9,755 bases of DNA from Oscillospiraceae bacterium (GTDB lineage Bacteria; Bacillota; Clostridia; Oscillospirales; Ruminococcaceae). Below the pieces are notes generated by a model that searched no databases, was not told the origin of the DNA, and saw nothing but the letters and a program-made list of their open reading frames with translations. The translations under genes were made by a program, and so were the position numbers. Below are positions 8,058 to 9,755 of this stretch, piece after piece. The stretch is from assembly GCA_017451665.1 (NCBI GenBank), contig JAFTNX010000216.1, positions 1-9,755 of the forward strand, given 5' to 3'. How positions within the stretch are numbered: the first letter of the stretch is position 1; every line of letters starts with the position of its first letter.

Positions 8058-8076
8058 AGTAAATTCCTTTCAAAAG

Positions 8077-9755
8077 TTATTTTTCGCCCTTTAATTCTGC
8101 AATTTTATCTCTCAAATATGCAGCGTGTTCAAATTCAAGGAGCTTTGCAGCCTCCTTCATCTGTTTTGTAAGCTTATCTATGAGCATTTCTGTTTCACGT
8201 TTAGAAAGCTTGGATTTTTGTCTTGCTGTATATTCAACCTCTTCCTTAGTTGAAATCTCAATAACGTCACGGATATCCTTAATGATAGTTTTAGGGGTAA
8301 TTCCGTGTTTTTCGTTAAATTCCATCTGAATATTTCTACGACGTTCGGTTTCAGAAATTGCTCTTTCCATTGAACGTGTAACCGAATCAGCGTACATAAT
8401 AACCTTACCGTTTGCATTTCGTGCAGCACGTCCGATTGTCTGGACAAGTGAGCTTTCGCTACGCAAAAAGCCTTCCTTATCGGCATCAAGGATAGCAACA
8501 AGTGATACCTCAGGCAGGTCAAGACCTTCTCTTAAAAGGTTAATTCCCACAAGAACATCAAATTCGCCAAGTCTCAAATCACGGATAATTTCCATTCTCT
8601 CGATTGAGTCGATGTCGTGGTGCATATATCTTACAGCGATACCAAAATTTTTAAGGTAGTTTGTCAAATCCTCAGCCATTTTTTTAGTGAGGGTTGTAAC
8701 AAGCACTCTTTCCTTCTTTTCAATTCTCTGGTTGATTTCTGAAAGCAGGTCTTCAATCTGACCTGTTGTAGGTTTAACCTCAACAATAGGGTCCAGAAGT
8801 CCCGTAGGTCTGATTACCTGTTCAACAATCTGAGCTGATTTTTCCTTTTCAAAATCCCCTGGTGTAGCTGAAACAAAAACAGCCTGATTTATATGCTTAT
8901 AAAACTCATCAAACTGAAGTGGTCTGTTATCAAGTGCAGAAGGAAGTCTGAAACCATAGTCAACAAGGGTAGTTTTTCTTGCTCTGTCCCCTGCGTACAT
9001 ACCTCTTACCTGTGGCAGGCTAACGTGTGATTCATCAACAATAAGAAGAAAATCCTCAGGAAAATGGTCAAGAAGTGTAAAAGGCACAGCACCTTTTGGT
9101 CGTCTTGCAAGCACTCGTGAATAGTTTTCAATACCACTACAAAAGCCTATCTGTTCAAGCATTTCAATATCGTAATTTGTTCTCTGGGCAATTCTCTGAG
9201 CCTCAAGAAGCATGTCATTCTCTTTGAAATACTCAATTCTCTCGTCAAGCTCCTGCTGAATTTCTTCGATAGCGTCGTGAAGCTTTTCTTTTCCTACGAT
9301 ATAATGGCTCGCAGGAAAAATAGCAACGTGGTTAAGAAAGTCGATAATTTCACCAGTGATAACGTTAATTTCGGTAATTCTGTCGATTTCATCACCAAAA
9401 AATTCAATTCTATAAGCAGTATCGGTATGGTTTGGCGGGAAAACCTCAACTGTATCTCCTCTTACTCTGAAACGGTTTCTCTCAAAGGCAATATCGTTTC
9501 TCTCAAACTGGATACCTACAAGCTCTGCCAAAAGCTCATCACGGCTTTTTTCCATACCCTTACGGACAGAAACAACCATTGACTTATATTCCTCAGGGTC
9601 GCCGAGAGAATAGATACAGGAAACGCTGGCTACTACAATTACGTCACGTCTTTCAGCGATAGCAGTAGTTGCAGAATGGCGCAGTTTATCTATTTCATCA
9701 TTTACAGAGCTGTCCTTTTCAATATACACGTCCTTACTTGGAATATAAGCTTCAG
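8077..9755 (-). CDS. uvrB: excinuclease ABC subunit B (UvrB), 5' end beyond right edge
   Basis: The frame is open to the window edge (558 visible codons). The first visible residues [14 protein letters not shown] are internal UvrB sequence, so roughly 100 N-terminal residues including Walker A lie outside. UvrB is the damage-verifying helicase-like subunit that receives DNA from UvrA and recruits UvrC. Numbered from the first visible residue, motifs are [19 protein letters not shown] (about 35-53), the DESH Walker B box (240-243), SATP (295-298), a motif V region [12 protein letters not shown] (405-416) and motif [10 protein letters not shown] (438-445). The C-terminal UVR domain that contacts UvrC is complete (about 523-558, including [20 protein letters not shown]). 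It heads the visible operon; its promoter and any SOS operator are outside the window. Confidence 0.98.
   Translation of the reverse strand, partial: EAYIPSKDVYIEKDSSVNDEIDKLRHSATTAIAERRDVIVVASVSCIYSLGDPEEYKSMVVSVRKGMEKSRDELLAELVGIQFERNDIAFERNRFRVRGDTVEVFPPNHTDTAYRIEFFGDEIDRITEINVITGEIIDFLNHVAIFPASHYIVGKEKLHDAIEEIQQELDERIEYFKENDMLLEAQRIAQRTNYDIEMLEQIGFCSGIENYSRVLARRPKGAVPFTLLDHFPEDFLLIVDESHVSLPQVRGMYAGDRARKTTLVDYGFRLPSALDNRPLQFDEFYKHINQAVFVSATPGDFEKEKSAQIVEQVIRPTGLLDPIVEVKPTTGQIEDLLSEINQRIEKKERVLVTTLTKKMAEDLTNYLKNFGIAVRYMHHDIDSIERMEIIRDLRLGEFDVLVGINLLREGLDLPEVSLVAILDADKEGFLRSESSLVQTIGRAARNANGKVIMYADSVTRSMERAISETERRRNIQMEFNEKHGITPKTIIKDIRDVIEISTKEEVEYTARQKSKLSKRETEMLIDKLTKQMKEAAKLLEFEHAAYLRDKIAELKGEK

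Noticed and set aside
7770..8171. Plus-strand frame of 133 codons across the methyltransferase-uvrB junction
   Set aside because: It is antisense to two well-supported genes and has no recognisable domain or ribosome site.
9727..9729. GTG at 9729-9727 as the start of uvrB
   Set aside because: The frame continues upstream to the edge with conserved UvrB residues (EAYIPSKD), so this is an internal valine.

Overview
The window is AT-rich and carries genes typical of a low-GC Bacillota, most likely a gut-type member of class Clostridia. I base this on the Firmicutes-like UvrA (a CxxH variant in its first zinc module), the GAAAGGAA-type Shine-Dalgarno sites, the consensus sigma-A promoters, and the mix of MoxR, AraC and exported glycosidase genes. 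The assignment is by protein resemblance only and no species can be named.

Layout. Positions 1-707 (minus) hold the first 235 codons of a MoxR-family AAA+ ATPase that runs off the left edge. A short divergent control region (708-840) follows, with two back-to-back sigma-A-like promoters and two inverted repeats. Positions 841-1665 (plus) encode an AraC-family regulator. Positions 1759-4431 (plus), behind their own promoter, encode a large exported, membrane-anchored protein that I recognise as a bacterial relative of galactocerebrosidase (glycoside hydrolase family 59). A strong hairpin at 4433-4463 ends this gene and also serves the convergent operon arriving from the right. That operon, read on the minus strand, is uvrB (5' end beyond the right edge), a small class I SAM-dependent methyltransferase, and uvrA.

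How the parts work together. The right half is nucleotide excision repair: UvrA finds the damage and UvrB verifies it and loads the nuclease. The unusual element is a methyltransferase gene between the two, with gaps of only 17-19 bases. The centre looks like a two-gene carbohydrate-sensing unit: an AraC regulator with a cupin-type sensor followed by the surface glycosidase it plausibly controls. The MoxR gene probably belongs to a separate operon continuing to the left.

The most notable item is the GH59-like protein. It keeps both catalytic glutamates and the order catalytic barrel, beta-sandwich, lectin-like domain known from the animal lysosomal enzyme. It adds a further C-terminal beta-sandwich and a membrane anchor, and it differs at aromatic positions near the active site. 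No RNA genes, CRISPR arrays, insertion sequences or phage genes were seen. No gene-free stretch exceeds about 135 bases.
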